Source: an uncultured Clostridium sp.
GTDB taxonomy: Bacteria; Bacillota; Clostridia; TANB77; CAG-508
Assembly: GCA_900554635.1 (NCBI GenBank)
Contig: USHY01000003.1
Location: 1 to 54,789 of the forward strand
Reading direction: 5' to 3'
Length of the DNA: 54,789 bases
Shown here in pieces: positions 1 through 7,591 of the stretch. The position numbers and the translations under genes were made by a program. The stretch's first letter is position 1, and each line of letters opens with the position of its first letter. The notes under the pieces are model-generated. The model was given only the letters and a program-made list of their open reading frames with translations. It was not told the DNA's origin and did no database searches.

Positions 1-1
1 T

Positions 2-391
2 AATGTACTTGTAGATAGTTCAAATTATACAAGCAAAAGTGGAAGCACAATAATTGTATTAAATAAAGACTATGTAGATACACTTGCAGTTGGAGAACAT
101 ACATTAAAAGTAGCATTTACAGATGGAGGAGAAGCAGAAACAACATTTACAATAGAAAGAAAAGCTGAGGACAACAATAATAACGAAGACAACAACGAAA
201 ATAACAATGAAAATAACAATGAAAACAATACTCCATCAAAACCAGAAAATAAAGAAGAAATGAAAGACAAAGATAATGGTTCAAATCCAAAAACAGGCGA
301 TAATATAATACTTTATGTAGCAATGGCAAGTATTTCAATAATAGGACTTGGAGCAATAATAATAGTTTCAAAAAAGAATAAAAAGAACTAA
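2..391 (+). CDS. C-terminal part of a sortase-anchored surface protein (5' end outside window)
   Basis: The reading frame is open from the left edge, so only the last 129 residues are seen. They comprise a beta-rich, Ig-like or X2-like segment (about residues 1-52), a low-complexity Asn/Glu linker (about 55-78), and a cell-wall sorting signal: an NPKTGDN motif (an LPXTG variant), a hydrophobic stretch of about 20 residues and a KKNKKN tail. Sortase would cleave within NPKTG and attach the protein to peptidoglycan. A strong terminator follows the stop. The function of the missing N-terminal part cannot be told; adhesin or carbohydrate-binding protein is possible. Confidence 0.85.
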   Translation, partial: NVLVDSSNYTSKSGSTIIVLNKDYVDTLAVGEHTLKVAFTDGGEAETTFTIERKAEDNNNNEDNNENNNENNNENNTPSKPENKEEMKDKDNGSNPKTGDNIILYVAMASISIIGLGAIIIVSKKNKKN

Positions 392-404
392 AATACTACA
401 TAAA

Positions 405-430
405 AGAGGACTAGACCTTTCTAGTTCTCT
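405..430 (+). terminator. Rho-independent terminator after the surface protein
   Basis: An 11-bp stem (AGAGGACTAGA with its partner, one G-T pair) closes a 4-base loop and is followed by a T-run. Confidence 0.8.
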
Positions 431-454
431 TTTTAAAAATAAAAGGAGGATTAT

Positions 455-958
455 ATGCCAGGAAAAAGAACTAAAACTAGAAAGAAAATAAAGCTAAATA
501 AAAGATTGGTTTGTAGTATTAGTATTGTACTATTACTAATAGCAGTTATATTTACAATTAAAATAATATCAAAACCTGTAAAAGTAGGAAAAATAAACAA
601 AGAAGGTAAAGCAGAATATATAGAACGAGTTGTAAATGTAACAAAATATCCAAATAAAAAAATTGTAGAATTTAAAAACGATTATGAACTAATAGATAAT
701 GGAATAATAACAACAGAGATGTATGAGAAGTTAAAAAATAATGATAATATCTATAATCTAACAGTAACAGAATACTTAAGACTAGGAGATATATCTTCAA
801 AAGAGAGTTATAATATAAATAAAGCAATACAAACAGGAGTAGTAAAAGAGGACACAATATATGCAGATTATTTTGCAAAAACTTGTGGATTTGAAAACAA
901 AAAGGAATTACTAAAATACACAAAAGCTGTATTTGAACTAGCTGATAAAGAAAAATAG
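455..958 (+). CDS. Small single-pass membrane protein, unknown function
   Basis: This 167-residue protein has a basic cytoplasmic N-terminus (KRTKTRKKIKLNKR), one membrane helix at about residues 18-37 and a soluble, mixed-charge extracellular part. An AAAGGAGG site sits 7 bases before the ATG. It starts shortly after the terminator of the surface-protein gene, so it is probably a separate unit. I recognise no family. Confidence 0.7.
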   Translation: MPGKRTKTRKKIKLNKRLVCSISIVLLLIAVIFTIKIISKPVKVGKINKEGKAEYIERVVNVTKYPNKKIVEFKNDYELIDNGIITTEMYEKLKNNDNIYNLTVTEYLRLGDISSKESYNINKAIQTGVVKEDTIYADYFAKTCGFENKKELLKYTKAVFELADKEK

Positions 959-1021
959 AGGCCAATTCTTTAATCATATTTTGTGTTTGAAATGATGAAT
1001 AATAAACTGAATATATAAATA

Positions 1022-1059
1022 AGAAGTGGTATACGCAAAAATGCTAATATACCACTTCT
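1022..1059. other. 12-bp perfect inverted repeat in the gap before the spoVA operon
   Basis: AGAAGTGGTATA is repeated in inverted form after a 14-base loop. No T-run follows on the plus strand. It lies between a plus-strand gene and the end of the minus-strand spoVA operon, so it could be a transcription barrier or a structured mRNA end. TATACGCA from its loop side recurs near 1089. Confidence 0.5.
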
Positions 1060-1155
1060 ACTTCCTTCAAGGAGATTTTTGTAATTTGTTATACGCAGTT
1101 TATCAAAAAAAACCAATAATGTCAACATTTTGCTGACAAAAAAGATAATTAGTAG

Positions 1156-1545
1156 CTATTGCTTTTTCATTTTAGGCTTTGCCACAAGTGAAGCTATATA
1201 TCCAAAAAATATTGCTGCTGAGATTCCACCTGCGGCGGCTGCTGTGCCGCCGGTGAAGGCTCCAATTAGACCATCTGTTTTGGCCATTTTTATGGCTCCT
1301 TTTGCAAGTAGGTTACCGAAACCGGTGAGTGGCACTGTTGCTCCTGCACCGGCGAAGTCAACTAGTTTTTGGTATATTCCAAGGCCTCCTAAAATTGCAC
1401 CTAGTGTTACAAAGGTTACTAGTATTCTTGCAGGGGTGAGTTTGGTTTTGTCGATTAGAATTTGGCCAACAATACAGATTGCACCTCCAACAACGAATGC
1501 TTTTAGTAGCATCATCCAATTTAAGTTATTTATAAAATCTTGCAT
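1156..1545 (-). CDS. spoVAE: Stage V sporulation protein AE (dipicolinic acid channel subunit)
   Basis: This 129-residue multi-helix membrane protein matches the SpoVAC/SpoVAEb family, with the shared motif DFAGAGATVPLTGFGN. SpoVA proteins form the inner spore-membrane complex that takes up and releases calcium-dipicolinate. I chose the ATG at 1545 because an AAGGAGG site lies just upstream; a longer frame to 1629 only overlaps spoVAD. It is last in the order spoVAC-spoVAD-spoVAE, the usual core set. Expression in the forespore is expected from family knowledge. All of its xxC-GGN junctions keep the C as a normal third codon base. Confidence 0.93.
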   Translation of the reverse strand: MQDFINNLNWMMLLKAFVVGGAICIVGQILIDKTKLTPARILVTFVTLGAILGGLGIYQKLVDFAGAGATVPLTGFGNLLAKGAIKMAKTDGLIGAFTGGTAAAAGGISAAIFFGYIASLVAKPKMKKQ

Positions 1546-1555
1546 TTTTTCCTCC

Positions 1556-2567
1556 TTAAATGTTATTTTCAATAGCAATTGCATGAGCAATTCCTGGGAT
1601 GCTTTCGCCTTGTTGAGAGGTTGTGGCATTTGTTAGGGCTCCTGTTGCTATTAATAATATTCTATTTAGCTCTTTTTGCTTTAATTTATTGAAGAAGTAG
1701 CCAGAGAAGACTGTTGCACAGCAGGCGCAGCCACTACCACCTGAGTGGGTGTCTTGTGTGTTTTTATCAAATATTAGCACTCCGCAATCATTATAATTTG
1801 ATTTAATGTTATAACCTTTTGTACTTGCCATTTCAGTAAGAATTTCTTTTCCAATATGGCCAAGGTCACCTGTTAGGATAGCATCATAATAACTTGGCTT
1901 TCTTCCAGTATCTTTAAAATGTGCAACAAGAGTATCTAATGCAGCAGGTGCCATTGCAGCTCCCATATTATTGGCATCTTTTATACCCATATCAATTACT
2001 TTGCCTGTTGTAATATAAGTTACATATGGGCCATTTCCACATTTTGAAAAAATTGCAGAACCTGCTCCAGTAACGGTCCATTGTGAAGTTGGTGGTCTTT
2101 GATTACCAAGCTCAAGTGGAAAACGAAATTGTTTTTCTGCACTACAGAAATGACTTGAGGCAGAAGCAATACATTTATCAGCAGCTCCTCCATCTATAAA
2201 AATTGAAGCAAGTTGCATTCCTTCAACAAATGTTGAACATGCTCCAAAAATTCCATAAAGGGGAATACCGAAGCTCTCTTAAACCAAAACTTGATGATAT
2301 ACATTGGTTAAGCAAATCACCCGCGAAACAGTAGTTTATATCTGTTGAGGATACTTTTGCTTTCATAATATTCATATTTACAGTTTCTTTTATAATTTTA
2401 CTTTCTGCTTTTTCCCAAGTTTTCTCTTCCCAAAACTCATCTTCTAAACACTTATCGAAATAATCAGCCATCGGACCTTCAGATTCTTTAGGACCAACAA
2501 TAGAAGCGGTTTCTAAGATTGTAATAGGGTTATCAAACTTAAGTGTTTGTAAACCAAATCTTTTCAT
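1556..2567 (-). CDS. spoVAD: Stage V sporulation protein AD, with one +1 frame break
   Basis: This is a thiolase-fold SpoVAD of normal length (336 residues once the frame is restored), a cytosolic partner of the SpoVA channel that binds dipicolinic acid. The N-terminal part (2567 to about 2271) ends in SSFGLREL; the rest (GIPLYGIFGACST onwards) is in the +1 frame. The break is one extra base at 2270: coding strand CTT-C-GGT, with the C before the conserved Gly. Left unshifted, the protein would be cut to 114 residues. Both parts are intact and well conserved (GACST, AEKQFRFP, TSQWTVTGAG), which argues against a decayed pseudogene. The ATG at 2567 has an AAAGGAGG site. Confidence 0.88.
2268..2270 (-). 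other. +1 frame-break site (in-frame CGG) in spoVAD
   Basis: The minus strand reads CTT then CGG in the incoming frame; skipping the C gives GGT (Gly) and restores the SpoVAD frame. Confidence 0.8.
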
Positions 2568-2582
2568 TTTTTATTTCCTCCT

Positions 2583-3032
2583 TTAAATACCTGTAAAAAT
2601 TAAATAACATATTCCAACTAAAATTGAAGTTGAAATACCATAAACTAGAACAGGACCTGCTACAGTAAACATTTTTGCACCAACTCCCATAACATATCCT
2701 TCAGATTTATATTCGATAGAAGGTGAAACTATAGAATTTGCAAAACCTGTAATAGGAACAAGTGAACCTGCACCAGCGAATTTTCCTATTTTATTAAATA
2801 TATTTAAAGACGTTAAAAATGCACTTAAAAATATTAAAGAGATTGAAACAATAGTTCCGCTCATTTCAACATCTAACCCCCTATACTTACATATTTCCAT
2901 TATTATTTGGCCAAGCATACATATTAAGCCTCCAACCCAAAAGCTATTGAAACAGTTTTTTAAAATAGGAGAATTAGGAGATTTTTGCTTAACATATTCT
3001 TGGTATTCCTTGTTTGTATTAATTGATTTCAA
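2583..3032 (-). CDS. spoVAC: Stage V sporulation protein AC (membrane subunit)
   Basis: This 149-residue membrane protein is the first gene of the spoVA operon. It has several hydrophobic helices and the family motif GKFAGAGSLVPITGFANS near residue 85, closely like that of SpoVAE. The start codon is TTG (minus strand), placed 8 bases after GGAGGTG; no ATG fits. The next gene, spoVAD, follows after 15 bases. SpoVAC is the mechanosensitive core of the dipicolinate channel. The intergenic region upstream (3033-3276) is shared with the divergent pilus operon. Confidence 0.92.
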   Translation of the reverse strand: MKSINTNKEYQEYVKQKSPNSPILKNCFNSFWVGGLICMLGQIIMEICKYRGLDVEMSGTIVSISLIFLSAFLTSLNIFNKIGKFAGAGSLVPITGFANSIVSPSIEYKSEGYVMGVGAKMFTVAGPVLVYGISTSILVGICYLIFTGI

Positions 3033-3193
3033 AAAAAATCACCTCCAATTTTGTAAAAGTAAAAAAAATCGCATAAAAATCAAAATTTTAATCACAATAG
3101 TATTGTGCACTTTTTCGAAAAAAATATGCAATATGATAGAAATTTTACAAAATTATGATAAATATTACAAAAATATTACATTTATATTACATT

Positions 3194-3234
3194 TTCGACA
3201 AAAATATTGACTATCTCGAAAAATGGTTTAAAAT
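3194..3234 (+). promoter_or_regulatory. Pilus operon promoter with an upstream 0A-box-like sequence
   Basis: TTGACT (3207-3212) and TAAAAT (3229-3234) are 16 bases apart. Directly upstream is TTCGACA (3194-3200), the reverse complement of the Spo0A box TGTCGAA; the spacer also contains CTCGAA. The region is shared with the divergent spoVA operon, whose forespore promoter I could not place with confidence. Confidence 0.55.
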
Positions 3235-3276
3235 ATATTTATAGAATATAGAATTGTAATAACTAAGGAGAGAGAA

Positions 3277-4905
3277 ATGCAAAGTTGTTTAGGAATTTAT
3301 GTACAAGATAATTTAATAAAGTATGCTAAGATTTCTAAAGAAGCACATAATAAACTAAAAATGGAAGCATATGGAGTAAAATTTTACGAAACAGACATTG
3401 AAAAAACAATAGAACAAATAGTAAAAGAAACATTTAGCTTTCAAGTACCTTTAAGTGTGAATATAGAAAAAGAAAAATATACTTATTCAGATATTTTCAA
3501 CTTACTTAAACCACAAGATGTAGAAAAAGCAATTGATACAGAGTTTGAGTATTTCTGCAACAATAACAACAAAAACAAGAACACTATAGAATATAGAAAA
3601 ATAAAAGCACCTAGCCTAGAAGATAGAGATAAACTACGAGTTGTATATACCTATATTGATAAAGCAAATGTAGTAGAAAGAATACAATTATTTGATAAAT
3701 ATAATGTTCAAAACATTTCACCAATTGCAACAGTTATTCCAAATGTAAATAGATTAGCAGTTCAAGAAAACAGTGTAATAGTTAACATTGAACAAATAAC
3801 AGAAGTTACAACAATTGTAAATGGAAAAGTATATAAAGTAGATAAATTAGAAAATGGGATGAATAAAATACTAAAGCTAATTGCAGAAAGAGAAAATTCT
3901 ATACAAAAAGCATATGAAATATGCAAAAACACAACAGTTTACACAAAATCAGCACAGAACTTAAAACTAGAAGGAAACGAGTATTTAGATGAGATTATAG
4001 CATATCTATTTGAAATAATTGAAAATGTTAGAGATATTATTACTAAAAATGAGATTGAAATAAACAACATTTATATTACAGGTATGGGAATAATAATAAA
4101 TAATATTGACCTACTTTTCCAAGAAAATTTCATAGACAAAAAATGCGAAATATTAATTCCATCTTTTGTAGAAAAAACAAATGTAAAAATCAACATAAAA
4201 GATTATATAGAAGTAAACTCAGCAATAGCATTAGCAATTGAGGGACTTAATAAAGAAAAGGATGTAAATTTTGGAGAAAAAAATGTATCAATTCAAAAAA
4301 TATGGTCATTTTTACAAAACGATATAAGGCATCTTGGAGGAATTAAAAAACAAAAAGAAAAGCCAAGTTTTAAAGAAACAATGAAATCCGAAATTGATAT
4401 TGGAGATAAGTTTTTAATTAGAACTACAGCAACACTGGCACTAGTAACTATTCTTTATATTGCTACTACACAAACAATAGTGGGACAAATTAAGGAAAAA
4501 ACATCAGAAACAAATGAAGTAATAGAATATGGGAAAAGCCAAATTGCAAAAGTTACAGAGTACAATACATTAATAAAGAGTAGAACATCAGAATACCAAA
4601 AAATGATTGATAATATTGATGAAGCAAACTCAAGACTAAGCGAAAATTACTCAAGCAAAAATGCAATACCAAATTTATTAAATAAAATACAAAATGTTAT
4701 ACCACAAGGAGTTCAACTTTTATCAGTAGAAAACTCAACAGGTAAAAATATAACCATAACAGCACAGGCTAAACTTTATGATCAGTTGGGATATTTTAAA
4801 GCAGCATTAGATAATGAAGGAATATTAACAGATATAACAACAACTAAAGGTGTTAAACAAAACGATTTGATTAGTATAACAATAACAGGTTTACTACCAT
4901 ATTAA
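3277..4905 (+). CDS. PilM-PilN fusion, type IV pilus assembly
   Basis: The 542-residue protein joins two pilus proteins. Residues 1 to about 335 have the actin-like ATPase pattern of PilM, ending with an ITGMG turn near 265 and a SAIALAIEGL helix. Residues from about 370 match PilN: a short cytoplasmic segment, one membrane helix (TTATLALVTILYIATT, about 386-405), a coiled coil, and an alpha-beta domain (PQGVQLLSVENS and on). In most bacteria PilM binds the cytoplasmic tail of a separate PilN; here they are covalently linked at that interface. It is the first gene of the pilus operon, with PilO 16 bases downstream. Confidence 0.85.
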   Translation: MQSCLGIYVQDNLIKYAKISKEAHNKLKMEAYGVKFYETDIEKTIEQIVKETFSFQVPLSVNIEKEKYTYSDIFNLLKPQDVEKAIDTEFEYFCNNNNKNKNTIEYRKIKAPSLEDRDKLRVVYTYIDKANVVERIQLFDKYNVQNISPIATVIPNVNRLAVQENSVIVNIEQITEVTTIVNGKVYKVDKLENGMNKILKLIAERENSIQKAYEICKNTTVYTKSAQNLKLEGNEYLDEIIAYLFEIIENVRDIITKNEIEINNIYITGMGIIINNIDLLFQENFIDKKCEILIPSFVEKTNVKINIKDYIEVNSAIALAIEGLNKEKDVNFGEKNVSIQKIWSFLQNDIRHLGGIKKQKEKPSFKETMKSEIDIGDKFLIRTTATLALVTILYIATTQTIVGQIKEKTSETNEVIEYGKSQIAKVTEYNTLIKSRTSEYQKMIDNIDEANSRLSENYSSKNAIPNLLNKIQNVIPQGVQLLSVENSTGKNITITAQAKLYDQLGYFKAALDNEGILTDITTTKGVKQNDLISITITGLLPY

Positions 4906-4921
4906 AGGAAAGGAAGCAAAT

Positions 4922-5608
4922 ATGAAAAAGATTCTAATATCCATACTTCTAATTTTAAGTGCATTGTTAACATATTTTGCTGTAGTAAAACACATTTCGT
5001 TTTTTGGCTGGAGAAGCAATAATTTTGCAGATGTGAAAGATGAAAAGATAAATTTGGATAACCAAATAAATGTTGCAAAGCAGATTAATAATCAAGAATA
5101 TTTATCAAATGTAGAGGGGTTAGAAACTTCAATTGATGAATATAAGAAAACAAAGTTGAAATATGAAGCAAAAACAGCAAATATTAGTGATGATACTGAA
5201 ATTGGAATTGTAAAAATCAAGAACTACAAAATAGAAAGAATTTGGGTAATTCTTCAGAATTATGCAAAAAAAGAAAAAATAGAATTAGAATTAAACTTAT
5301 TAGACACAGCAACATCAAATGTATATGATTTAGATGTTACATTACTTGGTGATTATATAGGAATAACAGATTTTCTATATGATATAGAAAATGATGATAC
5401 ACTTGGATTTAAAATAACAAATTTCAAATTACTTCCAAGTACAGTTACAACAACTACTACAAAATCAGACAATACAACATCAGGGAATAATAATACAACA
5501 GAAGAGAATAAAAATACAAACAATACAACAACTACAACAACTTCAGTAAGTGTAAGCAAATTGAAAGCAACATTTAAAATAGAAGAAGTTGGAATAGAGT
5601 TTAATTAA
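4922..5608 (+). CDS. pilO: PilO-like pilus alignment protein
   Basis: This 228-residue protein has one N-terminal membrane helix (about residues 4-22), a coiled coil (about 40-80), and an alpha-beta domain with LLGDYIGITDFLYDIENDD, typical of PilO. A Thr/Asn/Ser-rich linker interrupts the C-terminal part (about 178-210). PilO pairs with PilN and links the cytoplasmic ring to the wall. Position after PilM-PilN supports the call. The low-complexity insertion is unusual for the family. Confidence 0.78.
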   Translation: MKKILISILLILSALLTYFAVVKHISFFGWRSNNFADVKDEKINLDNQINVAKQINNQEYLSNVEGLETSIDEYKKTKLKYEAKTANISDDTEIGIVKIKNYKIERIWVILQNYAKKEKIELELNLLDTATSNVYDLDVTLLGDYIGITDFLYDIENDDTLGFKITNFKLLPSTVTTTTTKSDNTTSGNNNTTEENKNTNNTTTTTTSVSVSKLKATFKIEEVGIEFN

Positions 5609-5622
5609 GGAGAATTTAAAAT

Positions 5623-6012
5623 ATGTTTAAATCTATTTTAAAAGAAATAATGATAATATTACTTTTGATAGTAGCAATATTATTAATTTTGGGAATTTTG
5701 TTTTACGATTATAGACCTACTGCTAAAATTCCAAGCAAAGTGGCAGAATATTCTTTACCAACAGAAATGCAAGAAGAATTAAATGAAACAATGGAAGCTG
5801 TTAAAACTCAAAATATTATACAAACATATAGGATTGACGGAAGCGATTTGAAACGCTATGAAAGAACAGATCAATACAATGCTGGTAGAGTAAATCCATT
5901 TGATAAAATATCAAGTGAGGAAACATCAGGAGATAATAATGGAGGAAGTAATTCAAACTCATCAACCTCAAATAATACCCAGGGTGGCAAATTATATAAT
6001 ACATCTAAATAA
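5623..6012 (+). CDS. PilP-like single-pass membrane protein of the pilus operon
   Basis: The 129-residue protein has one N-terminal membrane helix (about residues 8-30) and a short extracellular part with GRVNPFD near residue 90, resembling the (D/N)PF motif in PilP linkers. A Ser/Asn/Gly-rich tail follows. PilP normally joins the PilN-PilO complex to an outer-membrane secretin; this organism appears to have no outer membrane, so the role is probably to extend or stabilise PilN-PilO. The assignment rests on position, topology and the short motif only. Confidence 0.5.
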   Translation: MFKSILKEIMIILLLIVAILLILGILFYDYRPTAKIPSKVAEYSLPTEMQEELNETMEAVKTQNIIQTYRIDGSDLKRYERTDQYNAGRVNPFDKISSEETSGDNNGGSNSNSSTSNNTQGGKLYNTSK

Positions 6013-6075
6013 TTATAGGTAATATTTATTAAAGTAAATATATACAAAAAAAGCATATGGAGGGGGGTGAAAAAT

Positions 6076-6312
6076 ATGAAAGATCAAAAAGGTATTACTT
6101 TAGTTGCATTAATTATAACAATCATTGTTATGTTAATATTAGTTTCAGTTGTAGTAACAGTTGTTATTCAATCTAACTTATTAAACACAGCTAAAAAAGC
6201 AGGTTCTGATACAAAGAACGCTTATGAATCTGAAAAAGAAATGAACAGCATAATAAATGTTAATGGAAAATTAATTAACATTGCTGAAATTAACGAAAGC
6301 ACAACATTTTAG
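6076..6312 (+). CDS. Short type IV pilin-like protein (no Glu5)
   Basis: This 78-residue prepilin has leader MKDQKG, a predicted cut between G and I, then a hydrophobic helix (ITLVALIITIIVMLIL). Mature position 5 is Ala, not the usual Glu. I chose ATG 6076 over GTG 6067 because the GGAGGGGGG site at 6059-6067 overlaps the GTG. The segment after the helix closely resembles the same part of the protein at 43697 (IQSNLL.TAK.AG, then AYE). So this small protein is probably the bare pilin module; it may be the major subunit, given its strong ribosome site. Confidence 0.8.
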   Translation: MKDQKGITLVALIITIIVMLILVSVVVTVVIQSNLLNTAKKAGSDTKNAYESEKEMNSIINVNGKLINIAEINESTTF

Positions 6313-6326
6313 TAAAAAACTAAAAT

Positions 6327-6357
6327 AGGCATATACGTAATTAATATGTATATGCCT
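6327..6357 (+). terminator. Hairpin after the short pilin gene
   Basis: A perfect 10-bp stem (AGGCATATAC) lies between the pilin and the peptidase genes. It has no long T-run, so it may be a partial terminator or an mRNA-stabilising end, as expected if pilin is made in excess over the rest of the operon. Confidence 0.5.
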
Positions 6358-6384
6358 AAATTAATAAGAAAGGATGTAAAAAAA

Positions 6385-6996
6385 TTGAGCATAATGGTTC
6401 ATGTACTAATGTTTATAATAGGCATTACTTTTGGAAGTTTTTATACTTTAGCAGTATATAGAATTCCATTAAAGCAAGACATAACTCATACACATTCATA
6501 CTGCCCAAAATGTAATCATAGATTGGGCTTTTTGGATTTGATTCCGGTTTTGAGCTATATTTGTTTGGGCGGAAAATGTAGATATTGCAAGGATAAAATT
6601 AGACCAAGATATTTAGTTTTAGAAATACTGTCTGGAACTGTGTTTTTATTATACTCAATTTTCTTAAATATAGATTTATTAAATATTGAAGCTGTTAAGA
6701 TTGTGAACCTAGCTTTTGGGGTTTGCTTTTTTAGTACAGTGTTTATTACTGTTGGAATATTCAATGAGTACAAAAGTGTTCAAAAATCAGTATTTAATTT
6801 TGGAATAATTGTGGAAGCAATTTATATAGTATATCTATACATATTAAATAGAAGTATTTATAGATATATTATATATGTTATAGCATTGCTGTTTATGGTA
6901 ATGGTAAATAACTCAAAAGCAAAAGAAAAATTAAAAATAATTGCATTTTTACTATTTATTATAATTGGAATTTTAGAGATATGCTTGACAATTTAA
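6385..6996 (+). CDS. Prepilin peptidase-like membrane protein, catalytic aspartates not seen
   Basis: The N-terminal part matches prepilin peptidase/methylase PilD: FGSFYTLAVYRIP, then two CxxC pairs (CPKC and CRYC) around GFLDLIPVLSY. The rest is about six hydrophobic helices. Active A24 peptidases carry Asp in a (V/I)D motif and in GxGD. Here the first place reads GIFNEYKS (Asn) and no GxGD exists, so I infer loss of peptidase activity. Start: TTG 6385 follows AAAGGATG at good spacing; the ATG at 6346 lies inside the preceding hairpin. ATG 6394 is an alternative. Confidence 0.72.
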   Translation: MSIMVHVLMFIIGITFGSFYTLAVYRIPLKQDITHTHSYCPKCNHRLGFLDLIPVLSYICLGGKCRYCKDKIRPRYLVLEILSGTVFLLYSIFLNIDLLNIEAVKIVNLAFGVCFFSTVFITVGIFNEYKSVQKSVFNFGIIVEAIYIVYLYILNRSIYRYIIYVIALLFMVMVNNSKAKEKLKIIAFLLFIIIGILEICLTI

Positions 6997-7014
6997 AACT
7001 GTGGGAGAGGAAAA

Positions 7015-7497
7015 ATGATTGATAAGGAAAGATTAAGGAAGGATAATGGAATATTTTTATCAGATGCTGTGGTCGCGGTTTTACTAGTTTTATTGTTTTC
7101 TGGGATAATCGTTGCCTTAATAACAAACACAACTTATGAATCTACAAAGATTAAGCTAAATAGCCAGCAACTTAGGCTAGTTACTGAAATCTTTGAGTAT
7201 GTTGATAAGGTATCTTATGACCAAGTTACAGAACAATCATTAATTCAGTATGTTAATAATTCATATTCAGGTAGTTCAGACATAGTTCAAGCAGGAAATA
7301 GCGTAGATGAACTTACATCTTCATATAAAGTTAGAATAACTGTTAGACAGTATGGGCAGGAAGATGGGAAAATGGACTTGATTAAGATTGTAACAGTAAA
7401 TATAGAAAATACTTTGGCAAATAAGGAGCAGACAACAGAAATTTCAAGGATTAGAAAGAGAAGTGCACAAGAGGTTAAAACATTACTTGCAGACTAA
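7015..7497 (+). CDS. Minor pilin (pseudopilin)
   Basis: This 160-residue protein has the prepilin signature RKDNG-IFLSDAVVAVLLVL: after the G/I cut, mature position 5 is Asp, an acidic residue where Glu5 is usual. It is followed by one hydrophobic helix and a soluble domain with several beta strands. Minor pilins prime pilus assembly. It ends the first part of the operon; a 94-base gap separates it from pilB. The acidic residue contrasts with the Ala5 pilins in this window. Confidence 0.72.
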   Translation: MIDKERLRKDNGIFLSDAVVAVLLVLLFSGIIVALITNTTYESTKIKLNSQQLRLVTEIFEYVDKVSYDQVTEQSLIQYVNNSYSGSSDIVQAGNSVDELTSSYKVRITVRQYGQEDGKMDLIKIVTVNIENTLANKEQTTEISRIRKRSAQEVKTLLAD

Positions 7498-7591
7498 AAA
7501 AAGTAATTATTGCCAATTTGAAATAAAGTATTTAATTTGTTTCAAAATTATAATATAATTATTTTAAGATAAAAACGAAAGGAGCTTTAAA

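Noticed and set aside
180..236. AAC/AAT/GAA repeats as tandem DNA repeat element
   Set aside because: They encode the Asn/Glu linker of the surface protein; low-complexity coding sequence.
1130..1636. A long plus-strand frame over spoVAE and the end of spoVAD
   Set aside because: It is the antisense of well-recognised sporulation genes, has no ribosome site and no recognisable family.
3098..3137. Sigma-G promoter for spoVA
   Set aside because: GCATA and AATACTA are present on the minus strand, but spacing is too long (20 bases) for a safe call.
6346..6384. ATG 6346 as start of the prepilin peptidase-like gene
   Set aside because: It lies in the right arm of the upstream hairpin and has no ribosome site; TTG 6385 follows AAAGGATG.
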